From: Aspergillus flavus | Taxonomy: Eukaryota > Ascomycota > Eurotiomycetes > Eurotiales > Aspergillaceae | Length of the DNA: 64,000 bases | Direction: 5' to 3' | Assembly (NCBI RefSeq): GCF_009017415.1 | Contig: NC_092407.1 | Location: 2,542,001 to 2,606,000 of the forward strand | Shown: one piece after another, positions 53,377 to 64,000 of the stretch | How the letters are laid out: each line of letters opens with the position of its first letter | Position numbering within the stretch: the stretch's first letter is position 1 | Program-made: the position numbers and the translations under genes | Notes under the pieces: model-generated | What the model was told of the DNA's origin: nothing | Seen by the model: the letters and a program-made list of their open reading frames with translations, nothing else | The model's database searches: none

Positions 53377-54420
53377 TTATCTAAACCACCAATTGACCTA
53401 TGGTGTGTCAGAGGACGTATGACATGCAACACATGAATAAAGAAGGGAACCTACCGAAGCAGTGACACCATGCCCTACCCCCTTAATGCTATGCCACCAG
53501 CCTTTAGGAATGAACATCCCATCCCCAGCCTCCAGCTGTGCTTCGTACCCAACATACTTGCGTTCCGAGCTGGCCGTGTCCAAACCATCGTCCCAAACCT
53601 CCTTCTCCAGCAATGTCCTCTCTCGTCCCTGCATCATTTCTGACCCTCGAAACACAGCAGCTTCACGATTCCCACTTCTCCCCAATTGGCTTCTAACCGA
53701 TGCGAACAGCACCTGTCCATCGTCGGGAGCAATTAACCGCACGACTTTTCGTCCAGCAAGCTGAACGAACAGGTTCGGATTGGGATCACGATGAAGGGGT
53801 GTGTATGTTGGTGGATAACCGATCCACACATTGGTGTCGTAGACATCGCCGTTGCCCGCCTGGGACACAAGCTCGGGAGTCGCAAAGTCCCCACGAAGCG
53901 TCCGTGGCAAATCGGATAGCTGGCATTGTGCTAAATACAGTCGAATCGACTGCGGCTGTTCCTCGGCTGTGCGCATCCATTCCAGAAAAAGGCTGAGCGG
54001 TGCATGGAATTGTCTGAAACTGATATCATCCTTGTCCGGTTCGGTCGATGGCTGTGTAAGTTCTAGTGGGACAAGAGCGTCTGCGCCATGCTGCTCAAGG
54101 TATGCGGTATTCAATCGGGACACGTTGGGCTCGGATGGAGAAGACTGGAACCAGCGACCGAAGGCAGGTAGGTCGCGGAAGTGACGGCGTGGGAGGACAA
54201 TGGGAAGCTCGGGGATGAAATGCGCCTTGCGAAAATTCTCTATGCTAGCATCGTCAAGGATTTTCAAAGGGTGATACCTGCAAGGAGTTGCGACGGAGGA
54301 AATGTTTTGGGTGCTAGATTGAGCATGTCGCCTGTTTGGATTATTGAATTGTGCAACGGCGGATAGAGGGCGGTACCAAGCTCGTGGGTTACCGTTGAAA
54401 AGACATCGCTGGATCTTCAT
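53377..54420 (-). CDS. JmjC/cupin-fold Fe(II)/2-oxoglutarate oxygenase with mitochondrial-like N-terminus
   Basis: Two exons, 53455-54420 and 53377-53397, give 328 aa; the 21-nt last exon supplies VNWWFR before the stop. The cupin core is evident: YDTNVWIGYPPTYTPLHRDP with the HxD metal pair, NLFVQLAGRKVVRLIAP, and the distal His in FIPKGWWHSIKG, with VTASVNWWF closing the fold, as in JmjC proteins of the TYW5/KDM8/FIH type (Cupin_8). The first 50 residues are Arg-rich and free of acidic residues (KIQRCLFNGNPRAWYRPL), suggesting mitochondrial import. The substrate (protein or RNA hydroxylation) is unknown. Transcription is toward the 177-aa gene. Confidence 0.85.
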
Positions 54421-55079
54421 TCAGGAGAGATGGGCGTCTTTTGTAAGTTTCGTCTGGCGAGATGTTTCAAGATCTCTCTGTACCTGAAGATCGTAGCTTA
54501 ACTCGGGCGACAGCCGATCGGGGAATTTTGTCTTCCGGATTCCGAAGTTTAGTTCATATAGGAATTGGCTAAAGAGACCGTTTTGTAACAAAAAGTGTTG
54601 GAGCCCCCCAAAGGAAAAGGGATCCGAGTGCGCGTTGATTCGAAGCACATTCTACTACATTCGCTAGGTCAGGTGTCATCTGCATGTGTCCCGTTATGTA
54701 TGGGACAAACCAATGGTTCCTGACCTCTACCTGGAAGCTTTTCAAATAGTCCTGGCAGCTCATAATGATGCAGTGGCTGGGTCTATTTTCCTAATACGTG
54801 ACTGGCAAGCAATGACTACCGAGCTAGAGTACTTCGGCTAGCATTCAACATTCACTATTTACTATCTCTTAAGTAAAATTGATTCTACCACTTTTATCAG
54901 TGAATCTCACGGAATTGTCCGAGGCCCGCAAATCCTTGCCTATTCAGGGCTGGTGTGGTCTGGGGAAAACGGAAACCCCGCGCACCCAATTGAATGAATG
55001 TCGAAAGGAATCTCTCCGCACCGGCTGCTGCCATCGTTCGTTCCCATACCGGCTCATCGCACTCTAAAAGACCGTCAAG
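54421..55079. other. Divergent intergenic region
   Basis: About 0.66 kb between the JmjC gene (minus) and the Zn2Cys6 factor (plus). No gene was recognised; short frames only. Presumed to hold both promoters. Confidence 0.5.
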
Positions 55080-57705
55080 ATGGCTTCGGAGACCACTCCG
55101 GTAGATACGACGACGTCGAAAGCGGCATCTGGCGACCAGGATGCCCCTGTGGAGGGTGATAGTGCGAAGCGGAAAGCGGAACAGACCAACGGAACACATA
55201 CGCGCACGAAGCGGAATCGTTATATCTCTATCGCCTGGTATGACCCCGGATCTGGATCGTCCGATTCTAACCCCTCTGGAGAACATGCCATATCTGTTGG
55301 TGTCTCGTGATATCTTGCGGCAGTGGAGCTGACTAGTCTTGGTACTGTACTTCCAGCAATGAATGCAAGCGACGGAAGATTAAGTGTAACGGTCAGGTAC
55401 CGTGTCAACGCTGTGGACACCTCAACCTCGAATGTTAGTAGACGGAACAACAGCCGCACCTTGTTCATCCCAAGGGGCAGCGGTCCTCACCCATGTATCA
55501 TGCGGTTAATCATGTCTTGATAGGTCGATATGCCCCGAATTGCTGCAACAATAACTTTAAGGATTCGGAGTATGTTGGCCGAACTACCCTCTATTCTGCG
55601 CCTACCACGGCTAATCTATGTCTACCGTGAATAGTGAATTCCGGTCTATGAAAGATCAGATTACGACTTTGCAAGACCAGGTCAATAGCCTTTTCAGTAG
55701 TCTAAATGAGCTCCGCTCGCAGAGATCTTCAATTGAATCGCCGAGCTTCGATAACTTCTCGCGAGATGGATCGCAGCCTGTGTTTACTCCTATGCATGCT
55801 GGGCTGGCAAAACCACGTTTGAGACACCCCCGGTTTCATGGCCCCACAAGCTCGACTTTCAATTTCAATGTAGCAAGATCTAGCCTTCAAAACATGGGCA
55901 TCGCTCCGACAGAAGAAGTGATAACTGACGACCTGACTACGGCTCATGCAACACCTGCTGGCTCACCTCCCCATGTTACACCATTCGCGCCTCCTATCCA
56001 TCCTACTAAAGATCCCATATGGGCCATCAAACGTGAGGATGCTATACGATTATGTCAAATCTACGAAGAAGAGATTGGGATCATGTATCCACTCTTCGAA
56101 ATCGAAAAGGTGACGCAACAAATCAACTTACTCTACACATTTATGGAAGCTGCAACCCGCACTGGATTTGCACAAAGAGCGCTGCCCGGCTCAGATGGTC
56201 TCCAAGACGACAATACAAACCTTATAAAGATGATCCTTGCAACAACGCTGGTCGTTGAGGGAGGTGGCCAGAGCGAGCTTGGTCAACGTCTTTATCTCAG
56301 TGTGAAACCTGTCATTGAGTCCAAGATTTGGGAGCCATTGGACATTAGAACCATTCAGCTCTTCGGTATCGTGGTATGTTATCATGATTCATCGCACAGA
56401 CCTTTGATACCTAACATCTCATGATAAGGCAACCTACCATTTCCACACGGACGATGATGCCATGGCCTACCGTCTCATCGGGTTATCTGCTCGCATGTGC
56501 CTTGAACTAGGGCTGCATCGACGAGATGCGTTGGCGAAGTCATTTCCTAACGAAGATCAATGGCCAGAGATCATCAAGATCTTCTGGGCGATCTATAGCT
56601 TGGACAGGCGCTGGAGCCTTGGTACTGGACTACCGTTTGTTATTCAAGATGAAGATATTGATCCGAACTTACCAGAACCGGTAGAATATGCTTACAGCCG
56701 ACCCATTAAGGCTACATGTTGCTAACAGGCTTTTAGGATGCATCGCTGCCGTACCTAAAGTGTATGATTTCTTATAACCGCATCAGCTCAAAAATTTGGT
56801 ACTCTGGGCTTGGCTCAGAGGGAACAACGGACATACGTCGAGATGAAATCGGCTATCTGGACTATCAAATTCTCCAGTGGTACAAACACATTCCAGAAGC
56901 CCTGAAGTTCTACCCAGTGCAGTCACCAAAGCATGGTGAGCCAGTGAACCGTGGTCTTCGACGACTGCGTGTGCTGTTATATTTGCGCATGAACCAGCTT
57001 CGCATTCTTATCTACCGACCGGTCCTTCACTCAGCAGCTAGCATCTCCGAAGATAAGGGCCATGCCCAAACTGTGGTGGATGTAGCCAAAGATACGGTTC
57101 GAGTGCTTACACGGTTGAATCAAACTTCCGACATTTACCGCACTCAACAGATTACATTCAACTATTTCCTTGTTGCCGCTCTGGCTGTCCTCTTTCTCGC
57201 CGTCTGCCATGCGCCGACGGAGTTCAACCGGCAGGTCCGAGACGAGTTCTACATGGCACTCGATCTAGTCAATGGCTTTAGCACGAAATCTTACGTATCG
57301 AAACGGTTATGGAAGGCCATTAAAGGCCTTCGAAAAATTGGTGAAAGGCTAGGCGTGCTCGTGCGTCCCTTTGGGTCTGATTCTAATGACCCTCATTCTA
57401 CCGCGGCTGTCGCCATGGCCGGTTTGGCTGGCCATCCGATCGAAGATCTATCGGTATATGGACCTATGAATGGGATGAATGAACTAGGAAATAGTCCATT
57501 AAATGGGCTCCAGATGAGCCATGAGCTAACAACATTGTTCGAGGCTGTTGGAGGGTTTGGCAACTTCATTGCGTCTAGCACAGCGCAGGACGGGATGGGC
57601 GGGTTTGTAGGACCCGATGGAGAAATCCAAAACACGGGGGAAGGCCTTTCAGGAGTTCTGGGAGATGACGGTGAATTATCACGAGCCATCAGGGACTTGT
57701 TCTAA
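55080..57705 (+). CDS. Zn2Cys6 transcription factor
   Basis: Six exons, 55080-55237, 55357-55433, 55524-55569, 55635-56373, 56429-56680 and 56737-57705, give 746 aa. The zinc cluster is split by introns and only appears after splicing: C53-NE-C56, C63, C69-QR-C72, C79, a CX2CX6CX5CX2CX6C binuclear cluster containing KRRKIKC. A linker and a coiled coil follow (FRSMKDQITTLQDQVNSLFS), for dimerisation. The Fungal_trans region lies at about 230-560, with DDDAMAYRLIGLSARMCLELG, RRDAL, IFWAIYSLDRRWSLGTGLPF and LRILIYRPVLH. The C-terminus is Gly/Asn-rich and acidic. The regulon cannot be inferred; neighbouring genes do not form a pathway. Confidence 0.92.
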
Positions 57706-57871
57706 GGGATACGTTTGTATGTATATCGATGTGGTGTGTATATAGTGAGATTATTCTTTTAGGGTATTCTTTGTGGGCAAACCTGACCACGGTGGGAACC
57801 GCTTTGACACAATGTCGATAAAGTAATCAAACTAAATTTTCTGAGTACTGTTAACAGGTGGTACTGATAAT

Positions 57872-57905
<34 letters not shown>

Positions 57906-58768
57906 AGAGGAGGAGGAGGTAGTACTTCAAGTACCCATGGACGGTCGAGACCAGCCCTCACTCCCTGCACGTGACCCCGCATGGCTGCCGTCAATCAGAG
58001 GGCTGGAGAGTTAACCCAAGTTCTCTCGCCAACCACCCATCCTCTTGAACCCCTAATCAAGCCAGAAGCCATGCCCAACTGACGACCTACGGTTTGTGAG
58101 GCCACACCTTCGACGTTGAGGGAACTCTCCACTTTCATCTAGTTCGCGACGGCCACGGCAACTGGGACCGCTGGCAAACATCTTTTTCCACCGCCCCACG
58201 AAACCTAATTTCGGAGAACCCCTCGACTGCGGCGATCAATCACTGCACAATCAAGAAAGGGAAGGAGAGACAGGGACTCCCGGTTTTATTGCTCACTGTG
58301 CCCATCAAGGATCGATAATTGCCAATATCCGAACTTTGTCTCCAATTTCCATGATCGTCTGAAGTCGACTCCTTAGTGGGGGGAATTTATCGCTATCACG
58401 TCAACGCCGTCTCATCGCACAATAAGTCTCGTTTCGCACATTGTTATGACCCTTGACCCTATCAGACAGACTCGTTCGCTTGTTTTTGGTCTCTAAGGGT
58501 GCTCCAGTTGGCGCCATTGAACAAGGACCCCAATCTCCTGAACCCGGGGGTTCCTGAGCGAAAGTGACTTGGGCCGGGACGCAGTGTCAGCTGGTGCAAG
58601 TTGTCAGCGCCCTATCTCTTTACGAGATCACCCCAGAACGGTTTTTACCGGTAGCTCGGCAACGTGTCGAGAGAGACAGGTTCGGCGTTGGCCGACGGCC
58701 TAGACAGGCTGGATCTGAGTCAACTGTCTGAATCAACGCCCTCATCATCTGCGTCCGATTCGTTCGAT
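57706..58768. other. Intergenic and long leader of the CK2-beta gene
   Basis: About 1.06 kb containing a trinucleotide microsatellite (57872-57920) and a GC-rich region with CT-rich patches. The CK2-beta frame is open upstream of its ATG to a GTG at 58664, but the family start is at 58769. Confidence 0.5.
57872..57920 (+). repeat. Compound (AGC)n(AGT)n(AGG)n microsatellite
   Basis: Eight to nine AGC units (57872-57897), followed by three AGT units and about four AGG units. It lies between two genes and is likely length-polymorphic. Confidence 0.9.
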
Positions 58769-59833
58769 ATGTCATCTTCGGAAGGTGCCCCGGAGTCATG
58801 GATCTCCTCCTTTTGCTCCCTCATGGGTCATGAGTTTTTTGCCGAGGTGTCGGAGGATTTCATCGAGGATGACTTCAATTTGACGGGACTGCAGTCACAG
58901 GTGCCCATGTACAAGGAGGCATTGGAGATGATCTTGGATGTGGAACCAGAGGAGGATGAGGACGAGGACGAGGAGGAAGAAGAAGAGGAAGACGAGGATG
59001 AACTATTAGGTGATGAGAAGCTCCCCGGGTATCGGCGAGCCGGTGACCGAAGGCATACGCGGGTAGCCAGTGATCTGAGCGTTATAGAGAGCTCTGCTGA
59101 GCTGCTCTACGGCTTAATTCATCAGAGATATATCACTTCTCGGCCGGGCATACAGCAGATGCTGGAGAAGTACGAGATGCAGCATTTTGGCGTCTGCCCC
59201 CGCGTCTACTGCAATGGTTGCAAGGTTCTGCCTGTTGGTCGATCTGATACTCCAGGCCAAGAGACGGTGAAGCTCTTTTGTCCGAGCTGCCAGGATCTGT
59301 ATACGCCCCCAAACAGTCGTTTCCACTCTGTTGATGGTGCCTTCTTTGGAACTACTTTTGGATGCTTATTTTTCATGACATTCCCTGACTTGGACATTGG
59401 TCCTCGGCTCGATAGCTCTCTTGTATCGCCGGCACGGTCATCCACAGTAAATAACCAGGTCTCTCCCGATGTTCCTCCTGCTCATCAGCCGGTGGAGATT
59501 AACGGGGTACGAACGGCCAATTTCTGCCCCGGACTTGGATTGGGCAAGATCTATGAATCACGGATTTATGGATTCCGGGTTTCGGAGCGGTCTCGGACCG
59601 GACCACGTATGAAATGGCTACGGATGAAGCCCACGGATGTTGAAGAACTCAATGAGATGGCCCGATATGAGGCAGCTCGTAGGGAAGCCGACAACGACGG
59701 CGATACAGAAATGGGCGCCGCTCCTGCAGGAGGAGCGCAGAACTCGGCGATAGCAAAGAGGAAAAAGGCACCTATGCGGAGACGGCGGTACAACCCTGAT
59801 CAAATGAGCATTAACGGCGCTGAGGCGGGATAA
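58769..59833 (+). CDS. ckb1: Casein kinase II regulatory (beta) subunit
   Basis: An intronless frame. The ATG at 58769 gives 354 aa starting MSSSEGAPESWISSFCSLMG, the exact family start. The CK2-beta landmarks are all present: HEFFAEVSEDFIEDDFNLTG, QVPMYKEALEMILD, an acidic stretch (residues 60-80, almost all Asp/Glu), LLYGLIHQRYI and the Zn-binding CPRVYC...CPSC (Cys142, 147, 170 and 173). RIYGFRVS also fits. An insertion of about 60 residues (SLVSPARSSTVNN...) before KIYESRIYGF, and a basic tail (RKKAPMRRRRYN), make it longer than the 215-aa animal protein, as usual for filamentous fungi. The subunit dimerises through the zinc finger and controls CK2 substrate choice. Confidence 0.95.
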   Translation: MSSSEGAPESWISSFCSLMGHEFFAEVSEDFIEDDFNLTGLQSQVPMYKEALEMILDVEPEEDEDEDEEEEEEEDEDELLGDEKLPGYRRAGDRRHTRVASDLSVIESSAELLYGLIHQRYITSRPGIQQMLEKYEMQHFGVCPRVYCNGCKVLPVGRSDTPGQETVKLFCPSCQDLYTPPNSRFHSVDGAFFGTTFGCLFFMTFPDLDIGPRLDSSLVSPARSSTVNNQVSPDVPPAHQPVEINGVRTANFCPGLGLGKIYESRIYGFRVSERSRTGPRMKWLRMKPTDVEELNEMARYEAARREADNDGDTEMGAAPAGGAQNSAIAKRKKAPMRRRRYNPDQMSINGAEAG

Positions 59834-62646
59834 ACGGACACAACAGCTATCATTATTAAAACTCTTTTGGGCGATGGGAAAGGAATATTTAGAAGGAAAT
59901 TAGTGTGGAAGTGATGGAAGCGCGCATGTTGACTTTTTGTGGTTCTTTTCCTTTTTACCACTACCTCTTGGTCCACGGTCCTCTCAAACAACAATTGAAC
60001 TTTTTCTTCTCTTTTTTGTGTGTCTTCCTTTCGCCTCTCATCCCACAACTCCCCCATTCCCTTCCTTCGTCAACTATTCATGTATGTCTTCTCTATGTTC
60101 ACTGAATTATGTCTCATTTCTTTGACTGCATCAAGGCGTCTTCGGGTCGACTTTTCCGTCTTCCTGGCGTACAGATTCACGTTCGAGTACAGTACACAGA
60201 GCAATCATGGAATTAAAACTTTGAATGTTGATGACCTAAATGATTGTAGTTGATTATCCTCCTGGTAGATTCAAACAATGCAGGCATGACTCCCGTCGCA
60301 GACCATCGGACGCAGGGCTCTTTGCGGTATTATACTACACCTAGCATTGCTCGTCGCTTCCGCCTCTCGTATGCAGCCATTAAACACTACTACATAGTTT
60401 ATACCAAAGTGCTAGTCGAATAAGAAATACAGAGGGAAATGAAGGGAAGGTACATCCAGCCCTACATCAATTTTCGTTTATTAGAAAGATCAACATTGAT
60501 AATGCTATGGAAATGAACTGTATTCTCACCAGCAAAACATGCAATGACAAGACTGTACGACTTAGCTACATTTCTACCTACCTTACTTACATAAAGGCAG
60601 AACGAGACTTCTACCATGTATCAGATTGCTAGTTGGTTGTTTCGTATATATCTCATGTTGGCCTTCATATTATTGGATGTAGGAATAGTCTAGGACTATG
60701 TATGTTTATGTGTCTGTGCTGTATTTTATTTAGAAAACGAAGTTCGATCCAGTCTCTTCACGATGATGGTTCTTCACGGGGTGAGAGAGGCAGAGTCAGA
60801 GGACATCAACTTTAGGTGCTCTTCTATTCTACATACTATATGCTGGCGATGTCTACAACAGACGTAGTGAAACTAGTCCAGTCAAAAGGGCACAGTTGCA
60901 AGCTATCAATATTCGGTTGTTTTTTTTTTCTAGACCGGAGGGTATTTATAGGTTGAAAGGTGCCTGTCCGGGCAATTGAGCAGACAGAATAACGTCTCAG
61001 ACCTGCGCACGCATTGCTAGGTGAGGCTTGTAGGTATCAACAACAAAGTGAGCCTGAAGGTGCGTTGAGAAAAGAATCGAATATTGAATTTCGAGATCAA
61101 GTCTGCCTCCTCCGTCACTCTGTGCAGATACCATAGTCCGTAGTATGATATAAATTAGCACAACTGGAGGTCTTACATACGAACTCTCTCCTCTTCTCCT
61201 CCCCTCCTCCCTCTTAGAAAACTAATATTATACCAGTCCAATTTTGGCGCATACAACGTCCTACCTTCCTCTCCGCATCGTATACCTGCTGTTCTCTGGT
61301 ACGCACTGCAATGGTGAGACATGCTTGAAGCAAGTCTTGCGTATTCACTGAGAGAGCGCTGCGGATATTCAATAGCTGGTGCGCAACTCTGCATCCACTT
61401 GCGCTTATCTTCAGCCCAACATTATAGGTACATCTTTGCGGGAACTCTTGTCTATTATGATGCAGGAAAGATGTAGATTCATTCGATAATTGTGTTTTGC
61501 TCCGAAGATGAACGATGTACAGTCGCCAGACTGCGTAACACTATGGTTTAGTCCAGGACGTCAGGTAGGATTAGATAGCCGACGGTGGTGCTCGGCAATG
61601 ATATTTGATATTCTCGGCTCCGTGATATATACCATAGGAGGCGTCAATATTTGCTCTTCCCTGGGAGTGTGAGGTGAGTGTACGGCATATGTAGAATGAT
61701 CGAGACGCGGCTGAAATTCGTTGATATGAGGTCACTTGATAGAACTGAGCGACCGGACATATTTTTTGAAGTCTCCAATTGAAGCGCTTGGGCTGCTTGA
61801 AATAGTGTCATCTTCTTGTATGGAATGGTCCATTCGGTATTACGGTAGGCTGATAGTGTACGTTGAGAGATTGCTACCAAACTCAGGCGTGGGCCCCACG
61901 TTAAGACTTAGCATAAAATTGTAGACGGGATCGGATAGCTCATCGAACACTGAGAGGTGTCGCACTTGAGTCAAGGAACATTCGGTTAGTTCGTAACGAG
62001 GAACTCAGTATGATTCATGCGCGGCATTTGCGAGATTGTCCCGAGCTAGAGTGATGGTGAATCACACCCACAGCCTGGCCAAGCTTCCATTTGTTGAAGT
62101 GGATTGGAATCAAATGATCATCATCGGTTGCTCGCCGGGATTTAAGAATACCATTATGATGCTCTCCAACTTCGCAAGACCCAGAACAGATATATGTGCT
62201 ACATTCAATACCCTTGGATATGGCCAATAGGTACAGCAGGTAGATGGGAACGAGCTGGTGCAAAGTTTTTCCGGACAAGCATAAGAAATCTCATTTTCCT
62301 GATCCATCCTGATTCGGTCTCTGTCGTGCGCAGTTGTTAGCAGTCAAGGAGTATCAAGATGGCAGCCGCTATTTCACTTTGGGTAATGCAAACGAGTCAT
62401 TGGAAATCCCACCTGCCTGCGTTTTGTTTGGTGATACTCCCCGGGAGTCAGCTGAAGAGCTCGGGGTTTGTCCGAATGGAGAGTCGATCATACAAGGCTT
62501 GGCTAGAGATTCCTCAGGTGGGTTCAAATTGTTAGTGATGATATATTACAGATTGATACAAGTTGATTTATGAACTTTTCAGTCCTTAGGGTATTCTTAG
62601 TTGGGAAAGTGTAATTTTTCTAATTTTCTTTGAGATATTCTCTCTG

Positions 62647-62677
<31 letters not shown>

Positions 62678-64000
62678 CATAAATAAACAAATTCAAAGTC
62701 TCTCTAACGGTAACGGCTGATATAAAGCATTGTATGTACTCCGTACTCCGTGTCGATTTAGTGGATCCGCGACGATAGAGATAAGGTCTAGAATATATCC
62801 CGTAATCTTCATGAAGGGCCACGCGCATGCTAATGATGCACGCTAAGGCATGCACCGTCATAGTCACTCATCATATAGTCAATTTCCCTCTCGTTGAGAA
62901 TTACCCGAATCGTTAAGACTCCATTATCTCTCAGCAACAGGGATTCTTCGTGTCTTTTGTATTCATGTCGGACAATCCTCTCAAATCTCTCCCGGGGGTC
63001 GAATAATGCGATTTGAAATACTCGATCAATTCCCGAGAAATGTTACTCGGGTTTCGCCGGTAACATAGACCTCGATGGACGAATTAATTGGCCTCCTTTG
63101 AGCCGCCTTGCGTAACCTTCCTTGACGAATCCCAGGCCAAAATCGAGAGTTTGGATTCCACACTAACGCAAGGACAGGTCGACGGCTTAGCCGGATACGA
63201 GTTGACTATTGAGTCAAGTATCACCACCACTTCAGGGATTACATTTGATGGGCATAAAAGTTTCGAGATTAATAATGGCTCCCGACTGCCGGTTTCAAAA
63301 CCATGTAACGTCGTCGATGCCTAGCGCTGGATAACTCCCTTTTGAGTTAGACTACCGTACCTCCTGTATGGTCGGGTATCTGTCAAAGTGGGGAATTGCC
63401 CAACTACTCCACTAGTAATCATTAAACCCACCGGTACCAAAACCTGTGCGGGCTGTCAGCATTCAGTTTGCTCGCTCGCCACGCTGATTGGCTTGCTCGG
63501 GTGTTTTGACTTGGACCTTCGCACCAAGAGGCTGATCACCCATTGCTCCGTGTCATGATTTAATGGATATGGCATAAGGCTGACCATCAGGTCAAGTTCC
63601 GTGGCGGTTCACGCGAATGGCCCTGTACCACGACAGGCCCGAGTTGAAGTTTATACGGTGAATATTGACGCCGTATTTCACAGACAAGATAAACTGACTG
63701 AACAAGAAAGTGGGGAGGTGTAAAAACAGATACGGAAAGAAAGAGAAAAAAAAAATTCTTTTCCCCTTTCGACTAATAGTAAGGACGAGATAGATGGGTA
63801 ATAAATATGCAATGTATTTTCAGGCCACCAATGATACTTCGAGATAACCGGAACAGGTAATTGGTAGCGGTTGCAGTGCTCATTTATCCCTATCGTGTGG
63901 CTGCATTGTTGCTGTTGTTGTTGTCTTTCCAGCACATCTGCAACCATGAGGTCCTCAAGGATCAGGTTGCCTTGCTGGTACCAGGGCATGCAGAGCCCGA
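59834..64000. other. 4.2 kb gene-poor region to the window edge
   Basis: I find no conserved coding pattern here on either strand. There are many short frames, none with family resemblance, including a Gln-run frame (63678-63989, minus) at the right edge that could be the 3' part of a gene lying outside. Simple features are a 27-A run (62651-62677) and scattered AT-rich patches. An unspliced or non-coding transcript cannot be excluded. Confidence 0.4.
62651..62677 (+). repeat. Poly(A) run of 27
   Basis: Twenty-seven consecutive adenines in the gene-poor right end of the window. There is no adjacent target-site duplication that I can see, so a retroposed tail is not supported. Confidence 0.85.

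Noticed and set aside
63678..63989. Minus-strand frame with a Gln run at the right edge
   Set aside because: The Gln run is a CAA/CAG microsatellite and the rest has no recognisable domain. It could be part of a gene beyond the window, but I cannot support it.
28804..64000. CRISPR array or other prokaryotic-type system
   Set aside because: The genome is eukaryotic; the only regular repeats are microsatellites and one MITE-like element.

Overview
The window is nuclear DNA from a filamentous ascomycete, most likely Aspergillus or a close relative in the Eurotiales. Genes are compact, with short spliceosomal introns (mostly 48-60 nt, GT..AG, CTAAC/CTGAC-like branch points). The gene set is fungal: palA/RIM20 of alkaline-pH signalling, Zn2Cys6 regulators, GET1, a Lag1-type ceramide synthase, a DUF3632 protein and a Dip5/AgtA-type amino-acid permease. 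Exon coordinates below were assembled by hand from splice consensus, reading frame and family fit.

Layout. 1-9.8 kb is mostly accessory: the 3' part of a fungal regulator, an alpha/beta hydrolase, a secreted type-B carboxylesterase, a tyrosine/serine phosphatase and a DUF3632 protein with a 46-T run in its intron. 9.9-14.4 kb holds palA and a mitochondrial carrier on the minus strand. A 2.8 kb spacer precedes a peroxisomal SCP2-type thiolase with fatty-acid-response (CCTCGG) elements upstream. 20-28.3 kb is housekeeping: a small secreted protein, a hidden four-exon SMN gene divergent from NOP15, the RNase MRP RNA gene, GET1 divergent from a prenyltransferase-alpha-like gene, and a tiny 4F5/SERF gene.

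28.8-32.2 kb is a decayed NLR-like gene (hydrolase + NB-ARC + TPR) with several independent lesions. 33.5-36.6 kb has two membrane-protein genes separated by a MITE-like element with 32-bp terminal inverted repeats. 37.6-47.6 kb carries a ceramide synthase, a fungal regulator lacking a zinc cluster, RAD10/ERCC1 divergent from NOP4, and DAP1. 49.7-59.8 kb carries an amino-acid permease, two proteins with mitochondrial-looking N-termini (one a JmjC oxygenase), a complete Zn2Cys6 factor and CK2 beta. The last 4.2 kb shows no supportable gene.

Functional links. SMN (snRNP assembly), NOP15 and NOP4 (60S biogenesis) and RNase MRP RNA (pre-rRNA cleavage) all serve RNA-protein assembly, and the first three loci lie within 3.2 kb. 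GET1 and the PTAR1-like gene share a promoter region and both relate to ER/Golgi membrane traffic. The strongest discoveries are the RNase MRP RNA and SMN, neither of which shows up as a long reading frame, the MITE-like element, and the NLR pseudogene. I did not find convincing evidence for a wholly new biological system.
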